A DNA stretch of 30,686 nt from Omnitrophica WOR_2 bacterium RIFCSPHIGHO2_02_FULL_67_20. GTDB lineage: Bacteria; Omnitrophota; Gorgyraeia; Aquiviventales; Aquiviventaceae. Positions 1-9,155 of the stretch are shown piece by piece. The stretch spans positions 9,555 to 40,240 of the forward strand of contig MHGT01000019.1 in NCBI GenBank assembly GCA_001805695.1, read 5' to 3'. A program made the translations under genes and the position numbers. The notes under the pieces are model-generated. The model was given only the letters and a program-made list of their open reading frames with translations. It had not been told where the DNA came from and did no database searches. Numbering within the stretch: position 1 is the first letter of the stretch; each line of letters starts with the position of its first letter.

Positions 1-180
1 GCCCGCCTGCCCGGCGAGGCCGACGAGCCGGAGCTCGCCCACCTGACGCGGCTCGTCTTCCGGTTCAACCGCCAGAGCTACGGCCGGCTCCAGGAGCTGA
101 TTGACCGCATCAACGACCTCGGTCAACCCCAAGAGGGGCGAAGGGTGAAGGGCGAAGGGCGAAGGGAAAAGAACGGGTAA
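1..180 (+). CDS. 3' end of an unrecognised gene (partial)
   Basis: Frame 1 is open from the window edge to a TAA at 178-180, giving 59 residues. The first 45 or so look like ordinary protein, including a helix-like stretch (FRFNRQSYGRLQELIDRIND). I do not recognise a family. The last 14 residues (GRRVKGEGRREKNG) come from translating the GGGCGAA heptad tract at 135-166, so the native C-terminus has probably been extended by the repeat. The gene starts outside the window. That it is real coding sequence is inferred from the open frame and the sensible composition up to the repeat. Confidence 0.55.
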   Translation, partial: ARLPGEADEPELAHLTRLVFRFNRQSYGRLQELIDRINDLGQPQEGRRVKGEGRREKNG

Positions 181-287
181 TTTTGTTGCGTCCGCGGTCT
201 TCCAGGCTCTACACTGATAGTCTGATGTTCAGTTTGAGATTGCACGGGCTTTCGCCCCTCCACCCTTCGCCCTTCACCCTTCGCCCC
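135..287. repeat. Inverted heptad tract, word GGGCGAA/GGGTGAA
   Basis: The left arm (135-166) is a run of 7-nt words GGGCGAA, GGGTGAA, GGGCGAA, GGGCGAA. The right arm (252-287) is the reverse complement of the same words (CACCCTT, CGCCCTT). The arms are about 85 nt apart. The left arm codes the tail of the upstream gene, and the right arm ends 4 nt before the dnaE start codon. Confidence 0.85.
186..215 (+). promoter_or_regulatory. Candidate sigma70-type promoter for dnaE
   Basis: TTGCGT at 186-191 and TACACT at 210-215 are separated by 18 nt. This would give a leader of about 70 nt that includes the right heptad arm just before the dnaE start. The match is moderate and rests on sequence alone. 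Confidence 0.35.
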
Positions 288-291
288 CGCA

Positions 292-3200
292 ATGCTTCAC
301 GCTGACTTCGTCCACCTCCACCTCCACACGAACTACTCGCTCCTGGACGGCGCCTGCCGCATCTCCCCGCTGGTCAAGCGCGCCGCCGAGCTGAAGTTCC
401 CCGCCATGGCGATGACCGACCACGGGAACCTCTTCGGAGCGGTCGAGTTCTACGAGACCTGCACCAAGCACGGCATCAAGCCCATCATCGGCGTCGAGGG
501 CTATATCGCCCCCAAGAGCCGCCTCGACAAGTCGGGCAGCGGCATCCGCGACACCAACGCGCACCTCGTGCTCCTCGCCAAGGATGAGCGCGGCTACGCC
601 AACCTCATGCGCCTCGTCACCATCGGCTATCTGGAGGGGTTCTACTACAAGCCGCGCATCGACAAGGAGACGCTCGCCCAGCACAAAGAGGGCCTCATCC
701 TCCTGACGAGCTGCCTCAAGGGCGTCCTCAACGTCCACCTCGCGCAGGACCAGCGTGAGCTGGCGCGGCGGGAGCTCGACGACTTCATCCAGATCCTCGG
801 CCGGGAGAACGTGTACGTCGAGCTGCAGAACCACGGCCTGCCGCTCGAGGACACGACGCGGCCCGTCCTCCGGCGGCTCGCGCAGGACGCGAACGTGAAG
901 TGCGTGGCGACCAACGACGTCCACTACATCGAGCAGTCCCACGCCGAGGCGCACGACGCGCTGATGGCGATCCAGACGCAGACCACGCTGGACGATCCCC
1001 GCCGGCTCCGCTACGAGCGGCCGGAGTTCTTCCTCAAGTCCGCGGAGCAGATGAAAGCGCTCTTCAGCGACGCCCCGGAGGCACTCGCCGCCACGCTGGA
1101 GATCGCCGAGCGGTGCAACGTGGAGCTGGAGTTCGGCAAGATCCATCTGCCGTACTACGAGCCGCCGGCGGGGAAGACCCAGCAGACGTACCTGCGGGAG
1201 CTGTGCGAGCAGGGGCTCAAGGGCCGCTACGGCGCGCCGGATCGGACGCTCGTGAACCGGCTCGAGCATGAGCTCGGCGTCATCCAGCAGGCGGGCTACA
1301 ATAGCTACTTCCTCATCGTGTGGGACTTCGTCCGGTTCGCGAAGGAGCGGGGCATCCCGGTGGGACCTGGCCGCGGCTCCGCGGCGGGCAGCCTGGCGAG
1401 CTACTGCCTCGGCATCACCGACATCGACCCGCTGAAGTACGACCTCCTCTTCGAGCGGTTCCTCAACCCCCAGCGCGTCACCCAGCCGGATATCGACATC
1501 GATTTCTGCTACGAGCGCCGGCCGGAGGTCATCAATTACGTCATCGAGAAGTACGGCAAGACCAACGTCGCCCAGATCATCACCTTCGGCACGATGCAGG
1601 CGAAGGCGGTCGTGCGCGACGTGGCGCGCGTCATGAAGCTCTCTTACCTTGAGGCGGACCGGCTCGCCAAGCTGATCCCGAACGAGCTCGACACCACGCT
1701 CTCGCGAGCACTCGCCGAGGTGCCGGAGCTCATCCACCTCTACCGCACGAACGAGCAGGTGAAGCAGCTCATGGACACCGCACTCGTCCTCGAGGGGCTG
1801 ACGCGCCACGCCTCGACCCACGCGGCGGGCATCACCATCGCCGATCGGCCGCTCACCGAATACGCGCCGCTCTTCAAGAGCAACGACGGCCAGATCACGA
1901 CCGGCTTCGACATGACCGCGCTCGAGCACATCGGCCTGCTCAAGATCGACATGCTGGGCCTGCGCACGCTGACCGTCATCGACGAGGCGGTCAAGCTCGT
2001 CGAGCGCCGGCACGCGAGCGTCATCAACGTCAACGCGCTCCCGCTCGACGACCCGGCAGCCTACCAGCTCCTGGCTCGCGCGGAGACCATGGGGGTGTTC
2101 CAGCTGGAAAGCTCCGGCATGCGTGACCTCCTGAAGAAGATCAAGCCGACCCAGTTCGAGGACATCATTTCCGTCATCGCGCTCTTCCGGCCCGGCCCCA
2201 TCGGCTCCGGCATGCTCGATGACTTCATGAAGCGCAAGCACGGCCAGATCCCGATCCGGTACGAGCATCCGCGCCTGGAGCCGATCCTCAAGTCCACCTA
2301 CGGGGTTTGCGTCTACCAGGAACAGGTCATGCGCATCGCAAACGACTTGGCTGGCTTCTCTCTCGGCCAAGCGGACCTCCTGCGCCGCGCGATGGGCAAG
2401 AAGATCCCTGAGGTCATGGAGGCCCAGCGCAAGGCGTTCCTCGAAGGGTGCCGCAAGAACGGCGTCAGCGAGCGGGTGGCCGCCCGCACCTTCGAGCTCA
2501 TCGAGCATTTTGCTTCTTACGGCTTCAACAAAAGCCACAGCGCCGCCTACGCGGTCATCTCCTACCGCACCGCCTACCTCAAGGCGCACCACCCGGCCGA
2601 GTTCATGACGGCGCTACTCACAAGCGAGCTGGGCAACACCGACAAGCTGGTGGTGTATCTTGACGAGGCGAAGCGCATGGGGCTGACGGTCCTGCCGCCG
2701 GACGTCAACGAGAGCGACGCGGCCTTCACCGTGGTGAGCGAGCGCACCATCCGCTGCGGCCTCGGCGTCATCAAGAACGTCGGGATGTTGGCGATCGCGT
2801 CCATCGTGCGCGCCCGCGAAGCGCGCGGCCTGCCCCCCGAAGCCCCTGCCCGCCGTCCCGGTCGGGGCGGGGCAGGCGGGTCGGCGAAGGGGGGCCGGTT
2901 CCACACGGTGCAGGAGCTGTGCCGCGACGCCGACTTGCGCCTCGTCAACCGGAAGGTGTGCGAGAGCCTCATTAAGTCCGGCGCTTGCGACAGCATGGGG
3001 CTCTCGCGCGCAGCGCTCTTAGCCAGCCTCGACCAGGCGATGGAGGAGGCGACGAGCCTGCAGAAGGACCGCGTGCGCGGGCAGATGACGCTCTTCGACG
3101 CGCTCGCGGCGGGGGACGCGGCCGTTCCCGCCCCCCATGGAGAAGCGACGGGCGGGGCAAGCCGGCTGCGCGACTGGCCGGAGAGCCAGAAGCTGGCCTT

Positions 3201-3882
3201 CGAAAAAGCGCTGCTGGGCTTCTACGTATCGGGCCATCCGCTCGCGCGCTACGAACACTCGATGAAGCGCTTCGCCACGGCGAGCTCACAGCAGCTCCTC
3301 CAGATGGAGGACGGCGCCATGGCGACCGTGGGCGGCATGCTCACCAAGATCAAGCACACGACCACCAAAAAGACGAACGAGCAGATGGCGGTCTGCGTCC
3401 TGGAAGACCTGCAGGGCGACGTGGAGGTGCTCGTCTTTCCGAACAGCTTCAGCCAGCTCTCCCCTCAGCTGAAGCCCAACGCCATCGTCTTCGTCGAGGG
3501 ACGGATCGCCCTGCGCGAGGACCGGCCGCGGCTCATCGCCCAGCAGATCGTGCCGATCGAGCAGGCGGGCGGAAAGCTGGCCCAGGCCATGGAGCTCGTC
3601 CTGCAGGGACGCGGCGGGCAGAGCAAGCTGGAAGAGCTCAAGGGGCTGCTGAGCCGCCATCCGGGCGGCGTGCCGGTCTATCTGCGGCTTGAGCTCGGCG
3701 CCTACGAAGCGCCGATGCGGATGAAGCTGCCGGACGAGTTCAAGGTGGAGCCGGGTCCGGAGCTGCTCGACGAGCTGGGCCGCCTGCTGGGAGACGAGGC
3801 GGTCGTCATCAAGCGGCTGTCCCCCTCCCGGCCTCAGGCAGCCTTCCCGTCCAGGTTCCGCCCGGTCGAGAGCAACGCTTGA
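292..3882 (+). CDS. dnaE: DNA polymerase III alpha subunit
   Basis: Replicative DNA polymerase, 1196 aa, close to the usual 1150-1180 aa for DnaE. An N-terminal PHP domain opens with HLHLHTNYS at residues 8-16. The polymerase active site has the expected three Asp: D400 and D402 in PDIDIDF, and D553 in KIDMLGLRTLT. The fingers region follows (YQEQVM, FNKSHSAAYA). An OB-fold module lies near residues 1015-1090 (ATVGGMLTKIKHTTTKK). The extra length is largely in two low-complexity GC-rich stretches: near residues 848-868, and near 944-957. Both coincide with nucleotide palindromes listed separately. There is no clear Shine-Dalgarno, because the heptad tract occupies that space. ATG 292 is chosen because the conserved PHP start follows at once. 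The TGA overlaps the -35 box of the next gene. Confidence 0.97.
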   Translation: MLHADFVHLHLHTNYSLLDGACRISPLVKRAAELKFPAMAMTDHGNLFGAVEFYETCTKHGIKPIIGVEGYIAPKSRLDKSGSGIRDTNAHLVLLAKDERGYANLMRLVTIGYLEGFYYKPRIDKETLAQHKEGLILLTSCLKGVLNVHLAQDQRELARRELDDFIQILGRENVYVELQNHGLPLEDTTRPVLRRLAQDANVKCVATNDVHYIEQSHAEAHDALMAIQTQTTLDDPRRLRYERPEFFLKSAEQMKALFSDAPEALAATLEIAERCNVELEFGKIHLPYYEPPAGKTQQTYLRELCEQGLKGRYGAPDRTLVNRLEHELGVIQQAGYNSYFLIVWDFVRFAKERGIPVGPGRGSAAGSLASYCLGITDIDPLKYDLLFERFLNPQRVTQPDIDIDFCYERRPEVINYVIEKYGKTNVAQIITFGTMQAKAVVRDVARVMKLSYLEADRLAKLIPNELDTTLSRALAEVPELIHLYRTNEQVKQLMDTALVLEGLTRHASTHAAGITIADRPLTEYAPLFKSNDGQITTGFDMTALEHIGLLKIDMLGLRTLTVIDEAVKLVERRHASVINVNALPLDDPAAYQLLARAETMGVFQLESSGMRDLLKKIKPTQFEDIISVIALFRPGPIGSGMLDDFMKRKHGQIPIRYEHPRLEPILKSTYGVCVYQEQVMRIANDLAGFSLGQADLLRRAMGKKIPEVMEAQRKAFLEGCRKNGVSERVAARTFELIEHFASYGFNKSHSAAYAVISYRTAYLKAHHPAEFMTALLTSELGNTDKLVVYLDEAKRMGLTVLPPDVNESDAAFTVVSERTIRCGLGVIKNVGMLAIASIVRAREARGLPPEAPARRPGRGGAGGSAKGGRFHTVQELCRDADLRLVNRKVCESLIKSGACDSMGLSRAALLASLDQAMEEATSLQKDRVRGQMTLFDALAAGDAAVPAPHGEATGGASRLRDWPESQKLAFEKALLGFYVSGHPLARYEHSMKRFATASSQQLLQMEDGAMATVGGMLTKIKHTTTKKTNEQMAVCVLEDLQGDVEVLVFPNSFSQLSPQLKPNAIVFVEGRIALREDRPRLIAQQIVPIEQAGGKLAQAMELVLQGRGGQSKLEELKGLLSRHPGGVPVYLRLELGAYEAPMRMKLPDEFKVEPGPELLDELGRLLGDEAVVIKRLSPSRPQAAFPSRFRPVESNA
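2843..2880. repeat. GC-rich palindrome inside dnaE
   Basis: The arm starting CCTGCCCGCC (from 2845) is roughly complementary to the segment ending GGGGCAGG (2862-2876). It encodes a Pro/Arg/Gly/Ala-rich stretch (EAPARRPGRGGAGGSAKGG) where DnaE proteins normally continue without a low-complexity insert. The reading frame is kept. Confidence 0.5.
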
Positions 3883-3908
3883 CAACGGCGCCATTTCCGT
3901 GCTAATGT
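3879..3908 (+). promoter_or_regulatory. Promoter of the HU/IHF gene
   Basis: A perfect TTGACA at 3879-3884 and TAATGT at 3903-3908 are 18 nt apart. The -35 box overlaps the dnaE stop codon. Only 10 nt separate the -10 box from the ATG at 3919, so transcription would begin about 3-5 nt before the start codon and the mRNA would be nearly leaderless. Confidence 0.7.
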
Positions 3909-3918
3909 AGCTCTTCCT

Positions 3919-4197
3919 ATGGCGTTGACTAAGAAGGACTTAGTGCTGTCGGTGGCCAAAGAAACCGGGATCACCCAGGTGGATGTCAAACGGGTGGTCC
4001 AGCGGACGCTTGACCACCTGGTGGCCAGCCTGAAAGAAGGCAAGACGGTTGAATTACGGAACTTCGGCGTCTTCAAGGTGCGGCAGCGAGCACCCCGACG
4101 CGGCCGCAACCCCAAGACCGGCCAGGAAGTGCCGGTCCCGCCCAAGCGTGTCGTCGTCTTCAAGCCTGGCCTGCTCATGCGCCAGGACATCAAGTAG
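3919..4197 (+). CDS. HU/IHF-family DNA-binding protein
   Basis: Histone-like DNA-bending protein of 92 aa, the normal length for HU or IHF subunits. It has the family signature in the DNA-gripping arm, GRNPKTGQ at residues 62-69, followed by the VPVPPKRVVVFKPG strand. The N-terminal helical body (TKKDLVLSVAKETG) is typical. The sequence does not decide between HU and an IHF subunit, though the RNPKTG arm and its Pro-rich flank lean towards IHF-like. It acts in the nucleoid as a homo- or heterodimer. No Shine-Dalgarno precedes the ATG, in keeping with the very short leader predicted from the promoter at 3879-3908. The gene has its own promoter, so it need not be co-transcribed with dnaE. Confidence 0.93.
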   Translation: MALTKKDLVLSVAKETGITQVDVKRVVQRTLDHLVASLKEGKTVELRNFGVFKVRQRAPRRGRNPKTGQEVPVPPKRVVVFKPGLLMRQDIK

Positions 4198-4252
4198 TCT
4201 CCAACGAGCAGCTCAATTACCCTCCGGCTTCCCACGGATTAGTGAACATTCC

Positions 4253-5524
4253 ATGACCATGCTTCAGGCGCTCCGAGGCACAACGGACCTCCTGCCCGAG
4301 GAGGTCGCGCGCTGGTCGGCGGTGGAGCATGCCGCGCGCCGGCTGGCCCGGATCTACGGCTACCGGGAGGTGCGCACGCCGGTCATTGAGGAGGCCGCGC
4401 TCTTTCTGCGCTCGGTGGGCGAGACCACCGACATCGTGCAGAAGGAGATGTTCCGCTTCACCGACCGCGGAGAGCACGAGATCGTCCTCCGTCCCGAGGG
4501 CACCGCGGCGGTCGTCCGGGCCTACCTTGAGCGCAACCTCCACAAGACCGAGGGGTTCGCCAAGCTCTTCTATCTCGGCCCCATGTTCCGCGCCGAGCGG
4601 CCGCAGGCGGGCCGCTTCCGGCAGTTCCACCAGTACGGCGTCGAGGCGATCGGCTCGACCAGCCCGTGGGTGGACGTCGAGGCGATCGCGCTGTGCGTCC
4701 ACATCCTGCGCGAGTGCGGGGTGGGCGACGCCACGGTGTGGCTGGCCAGCATGGGTTGCCGTAAAGACCAGGCACGCTCAGCGGAAGAGTTACGCAAGCG
4801 GCTGGAGCCGCACAAGAGCAAGCTGTGCAAGGAATGTCAGGCCCGGCTGCAGAAGAACGTCTTCCGGGTCTTGGACTGTAAGAACCCCGACTGCCATGCA
4901 ATTGCGTGGGACATGAAAGCCTTTTTCCTATGCAACGATTGCACTGCCCACTTCCAAGAGGTTCGCCGCGGCTTGAAAGAAACTGGTATTGCCTTTGACG
5001 ATACGAAATACTTTGCGCGCGGGCTGGACTACTACACCCGCACGGTTTTCGAGGTGCGCGTGAAGGGTCTTGGCGCACAGGATGCGGTGGCGGCCGGCGG
5101 GCGGTACGACCAGCTCGTCGAGGAGCTCGGTGGCCCGCCCATGGGAGCGTTTGGCTTCGCGGCCGGCATCGAGCGCGTGCTGATGGCGGCAGGGACGGGT
5201 GCTACGAGTGCAGAGCCGCCGGCGCGCGCCGGCGTGTATCTGGCCGTCGCCCAGCCGCCGCTGATCGGTGAAGCCTTCCGGCTCGTCCAGCGGCTGCGCG
5301 AGTGCGGCGTGCCGGCGCTCATGGACTACGACGGCAAGAGCCTCAAGGCGCAGTTCCGGGAGGCGGACAAAGCGCTCGCGCGGCTCGTGGCGGTGCTCGG
5401 CGAGACAGAGCTCGCGCAGGGATCCATCACCGTGAAGGATCTCGGAGCCGGGAGCCAGCGCACCGTCCCGCTTGACTCATTCATTGAAGAAATCTCGCGA
5501 GAAGAACAGGGTCGATGTCACTGA
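4253..5524 (+). CDS. hisS: Histidyl-tRNA synthetase
   Basis: Class II synthetase charging tRNA-His, 423 aa, the usual bacterial size. It begins with the family start ALRGTTDLLPEE (6-17). Motif 2 lies around 112-129 (FRAERPQAGRFRQFHQYG), the HisA signature LDYYTRT is at 258-264, and motif 3 is GFAAGIERVL at 301-310. The anticodon-binding domain forms the C-terminus. Between motif 2 and HisA, six Cys (192, 195, 209, 214, 227, 230) form a CxxC, CxxxxC, CxxC pattern that could bind zinc in the insertion domain. The frame is open further upstream, but the conserved start fixes ATG 4253 (4259 is equally possible). No good ribosome-binding site is visible. aspS follows after 13 nt, so the two are likely co-transcribed. 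Confidence 0.96.
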   Translation: MTMLQALRGTTDLLPEEVARWSAVEHAARRLARIYGYREVRTPVIEEAALFLRSVGETTDIVQKEMFRFTDRGEHEIVLRPEGTAAVVRAYLERNLHKTEGFAKLFYLGPMFRAERPQAGRFRQFHQYGVEAIGSTSPWVDVEAIALCVHILRECGVGDATVWLASMGCRKDQARSAEELRKRLEPHKSKLCKECQARLQKNVFRVLDCKNPDCHAIAWDMKAFFLCNDCTAHFQEVRRGLKETGIAFDDTKYFARGLDYYTRTVFEVRVKGLGAQDAVAAGGRYDQLVEELGGPPMGAFGFAAGIERVLMAAGTGATSAEPPARAGVYLAVAQPPLIGEAFRLVQRLRECGVPALMDYDGKSLKAQFREADKALARLVAVLGETELAQGSITVKDLGAGSQRTVPLDSFIEEISREEQGRCH

Positions 5525-5537
5525 CGCTTGGACTTCC

Positions 5538-6930
<1,393 letters not shown>

Positions 6931-6932
<2 letters not shown>

Positions 6933-6966
6933 TTTCACAGATTATCAAAGCAGATTACGCAGATGA
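6931..6966. repeat. GATTTCGCA-type nonad tract
   Basis: Words GATTTCACA, GATTATCAAAGCA, GATTACGCA, GAT run with 9-13-9 spacing, starting within the aspS stop codon. The same spacing recurs at 8599, 23564 and 24491. The tract ends a few bases before the ribosome-binding site of the lysM gene. Confidence 0.8.
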
Positions 6967-6980
6967 AGAAGGAGGGACTC

Positions 6981-7538
6981 ATGATGAAGTGTTTCACAGT
7001 GAGGATGCTCGGATTGGCTGGCATCGTGCTTGTCGCCGGATGCCAGGCGCCCACCCGGATGGCCACGCGGGTGAAAGAGGTGCCCCGCGTTGACCTGAGC
7101 CTCGAAGGGGGCAACCGCGGCTACCTCGTCGGCACCGCGCCGGCGGGCGAAGGATCAGGCAGGACGACGCGGCAGATGGTCGAGACGGATGTCGAGATCC
7201 CCACGTTCTACAAGCCGAGGCCGGGTTCGAAGCAGGGCTTTGGCGAGATCGCCCCGCCCGAGATCGAGCAGGAGGAGTCCGAGACCGAAGCCGCCGCGGG
7301 CGGCGCGGCTCCGACTCACTACGACACGTACATGGTCCAGAAGGGCGAGTCGCTCTGGTCCATCGCGGCCAAACCGGAGATCTACGGCAAGGCGACGCGG
7401 TGGCGGCGGATCTTCGACGCCAACCGCGACCTCCTCAAGAGCCCGGACCGGCTCAAGGCGGGCATGAAGCTGAAGATCCCCCGCGAGGCGGCGGGCGACG
7501 AGGAACCGGAGGACGATGAGGGAACGTTCAAGAAATAG
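6981..7538 (+). CDS. LysM-domain lipoprotein
   Basis: Probable envelope lipoprotein of 185 aa. A short signal sequence ends in the lipobox LVAGC (17-21), so Cys21 would be lipidated and the protein anchored in a membrane of the envelope. A linker of about 90 residues, rich in Glu, Ala and Pro, separates it from one C-terminal LysM domain (about 116-167: YMVQKGESLWSIA ... RLKAGMKLKIP), which binds peptidoglycan glycan strands. The last residues are acidic (GDEEPEDDEG). AAGGAGGG at 6969-6976 sits just before ATG 6981, so I prefer 6981 to the in-frame ATG at 6963, which lies upstream of that site. Its partner or enzyme activity cannot be read from the sequence. Confidence 0.9.
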   Translation: MMKCFTVRMLGLAGIVLVAGCQAPTRMATRVKEVPRVDLSLEGGNRGYLVGTAPAGEGSGRTTRQMVETDVEIPTFYKPRPGSKQGFGEIAPPEIEQEESETEAAAGGAAPTHYDTYMVQKGESLWSIAAKPEIYGKATRWRRIFDANRDLLKSPDRLKAGMKLKIPREAAGDEEPEDDEGTFKK

Positions 7539-7633
7539 GTTGAGCCCGTTAGGCCGGTTTTGCCCGTTGAGCCCGTTACAGGTGAACCGGCCAACCGGCG
7601 CAACGGGCGCAACGGACTTAACGGGCTCAACGG
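7539..7633. repeat. Inverted nonad tract, word GTTGAGCCC
   Basis: It fills the whole lysM-phoH gap. Left arm 7539-7579: GTTGAGCCC, GTTAGGCCG, GTTTTGCCC, GTTGAGCCC, GTTA. Right arm 7585-7633: AACGGGCGC, AACGGACTT, AACGGGCTC, AACGG, the reverse complement of the same words. The same word family recurs at 18836-18922. Confidence 0.88.
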
Positions 7634-7636
7634 ACA

Positions 7637-8593
7637 ATGGCTGAACGCTCACTCACCCTGAAAACCCCCGAGGTCCAAGCGCTCTTCGGCAAGCACGACC
7701 AGCACCTGCGGCGCATCGAGCAGGCGCTGGGGGTGGCGGTCGTCGCCCGCGGAGAGGAAATTAAAATCACCGGGCAGGAGCCCGCCGTCGAGAAGGCGGG
7801 ACGGTTGTTCGACGATCTCCTCGTCGTGGTACGCGCGGGAGCCCCGTTGCGCAAGGACGACCTCGACTACGCCCTCCGGGCGCTCGAAGACTCGCGGCTC
7901 GTGCAGCTGCGCCAGGTCTACCAGGAGCGGATCGAGGTCCCGTCCAAGCGGCGCTTCGTCATCCCACGTACCCCTGGTCAGAAGGCGTATGTGGACGCCA
8001 TGCGCGCCCATGACATTGTCTTCGGAATAGGTCCTGCGGGTACCGGTAAAACGTATTTGGCCATGGCGATGGCGGTGGAGCACCTGACGAAGGGCGAGGT
8101 GTCGCGCATCATCCTGACCCGGCCAGCGGTCGGGGCGGGGGAGCGGCTTGGGTATCTCCCGGGCGACATGGCGGAGAAGATCAACCCGTATCTCCGGCCG
8201 CTGTACGATGCGCTCTACGAGATGATGGACATCGACATGGTGCAGCGGTACCTCGACCGCGGCATCATCGAAGTCGCCCCGCTCGCCTTTATGCGTGGGC
8301 GCACGCTCAACGACTCCTTCATCATCCTCGACGAGGCCCAGAATACGACCGCGGAGCAGATGAAGATGTTCCTCACCCGCCTCGGCTTCGACGCCAAGGC
8401 GGTCATCACGGGCGACGTCACCCAGATCGACCTGCCAACCGACAAGCCCTCCGGGCTGATCCAGGTGCAGACGCTCCTGGCGGAGGTGCCGGGCATCAAG
8501 TTCACGATGTTCAGCAGGCAGGACGTCGTGCGCCACGAGCTGGTCCAGGCGATCATCGAGGCGTATGAGCGGAACAACCACAAGAGCCGATGA
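7637..8593 (+). CDS. phoH: PhoH-like ATPase
   Basis: Cytoplasmic P-loop ATPase of the PhoH/YbeZ family, 318 aa, typical length. A KH-like N-terminal segment (about 1-65) precedes the ATPase core. The Walker A motif is GPAGTGKT (132-139) and Walker B is IILDEAQN (229-236). The conserved RPAVGAGERLGYLPGD block lies at 162-177. PhoH-like proteins are often encoded beside ybeY, as here, and are linked to RNA metabolism; the exact substrate is not settled. The ATG comes 3 nt after the GTTGAGCCC tract and no Shine-Dalgarno is visible, so the repeat occupies the initiation region. Confidence 0.95.
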   Translation: MAERSLTLKTPEVQALFGKHDQHLRRIEQALGVAVVARGEEIKITGQEPAVEKAGRLFDDLLVVVRAGAPLRKDDLDYALRALEDSRLVQLRQVYQERIEVPSKRRFVIPRTPGQKAYVDAMRAHDIVFGIGPAGTGKTYLAMAMAVEHLTKGEVSRIILTRPAVGAGERLGYLPGDMAEKINPYLRPLYDALYEMMDIDMVQRYLDRGIIEVAPLAFMRGRTLNDSFIILDEAQNTTAEQMKMFLTRLGFDAKAVITGDVTQIDLPTDKPSGLIQVQTLLAEVPGIKFTMFSRQDVVRHELVQAIIEAYERNNHKSR

Positions 8594-8598
8594 AGAGG

Positions 8599-8632
8599 GA
8601 TTTCGCAGATTATGAAGGCAGATTTCGCCGAT
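8599..8632. repeat. GATTTCGCA-type nonad tract
   Basis: GATTTCGCA, GATTATGAAGGCA, GATTTCGCC, GAT, with the same 9-13-9 spacing as the copies at 6931, 23564 and 24491. It lies between phoH and ybeY. Confidence 0.8.
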
Positions 8633-8654
8633 AGATCATTGGGACAGTGCCTCT

Positions 8655-9155
8655 ATGACGGTGACGGTGACAAACGCGCAGCACGAGGCGCCGGTTAACA
8701 AGACCCGGATGGCACAAGTCGCCACACAAGCCGTCCGGGCGCTGCGCATCCGCTCCCGCGGGACGCTCGCCATCCCCTTCCTCGGCCGGCGCCAGATCCG
8801 CGCGCTCAACCGCCGGTTCCTGCGCCACGACCGGCCGACGGACGTGCTGAGCTTTCGGTATAACAACGTTCGGGGTTCGGGGTTCCCAGAACCAATCGTG
8901 GGCGAGATCTTCATCGCGCCCGCGCTCGCGCGCGCCTATGCCAGAACGCACGCCATCCCGTACTCTGAGGAGCTGGCCCGATACGTCGTGCACGGCATCC
9001 TGCACTGGCTGGGCCACGAGGATAAGACCGTCGCCCAACAGCGCCGCATGCGGGAACGAGAAGACCGGCTGTTGACCTTGTGCGGTGTTCGGCTTTCGCC
9101 CCCAACCCCGAACCCCCAACCCCGAACCAGTCGCAATGGCCATTCACACCGCTGA
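8655..9155 (+). CDS. ybeY: Endoribonuclease YbeY / rRNA maturation factor
   Basis: Metal-dependent RNase involved in 16S rRNA 3' maturation and ribosome quality control in well-studied bacteria; 166 aa. The conserved core is present: PTDVLSF (61-67), VGEIFIAP (82-89) and the metal site HGILH (113-117). After it comes GHED (120-123) instead of the usual GYDH, so the third metal ligand would be Asp123, or His121 at a shifted position. Two stretches are heptad tract read as protein: about residues 71-78 (NVRGSGFP), between DVLSF and VGEIF where the family has a short variable loop, and the tail from about 147 (SPPTPNPQPRTSRNGHSHR). The end overlaps recO by 20 nt because of that tail. Confidence 0.93.
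   Translation: MTVTVTNAQHEAPVNKTRMAQVATQAVRALRIRSRGTLAIPFLGRRQIRALNRRFLRHDRPTDVLSFRYNNVRGSGFPEPIVGEIFIAPALARAYARTHAIPYSEELARYVVHGILHWLGHEDKTVAQQRRMREREDRLLTLCGVRLSPPTPNPQPRTSRNGHSHR
8868..9128. repeat. Inverted heptad pair GGGGTTC / CCCCGAA within ybeY
   Basis: The left arm at 8868-8885 is GTTCGGG, GTTCGGG, GTTC. The right arm at 9099-9128 is CCCCCAA, CCCCGAA, CCCCCAA, CCCCGAA, CC. The arms are about 210 nt apart, and both lie inside the ybeY reading frame. Confidence 0.8.

Noticed and set aside
135..287. CRISPR array
   Set aside because: The repeated units are 7 nt, contiguous and degenerate, with no unique spacers and no cas genes. The same holds for the other word tracts.
274..2592. Long open frame on the minus strand opposite dnaE
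   Set aside because: A shadow of dnaE for the same reason. It has no family motif, and its end lies in the heptad tract before dnaE.
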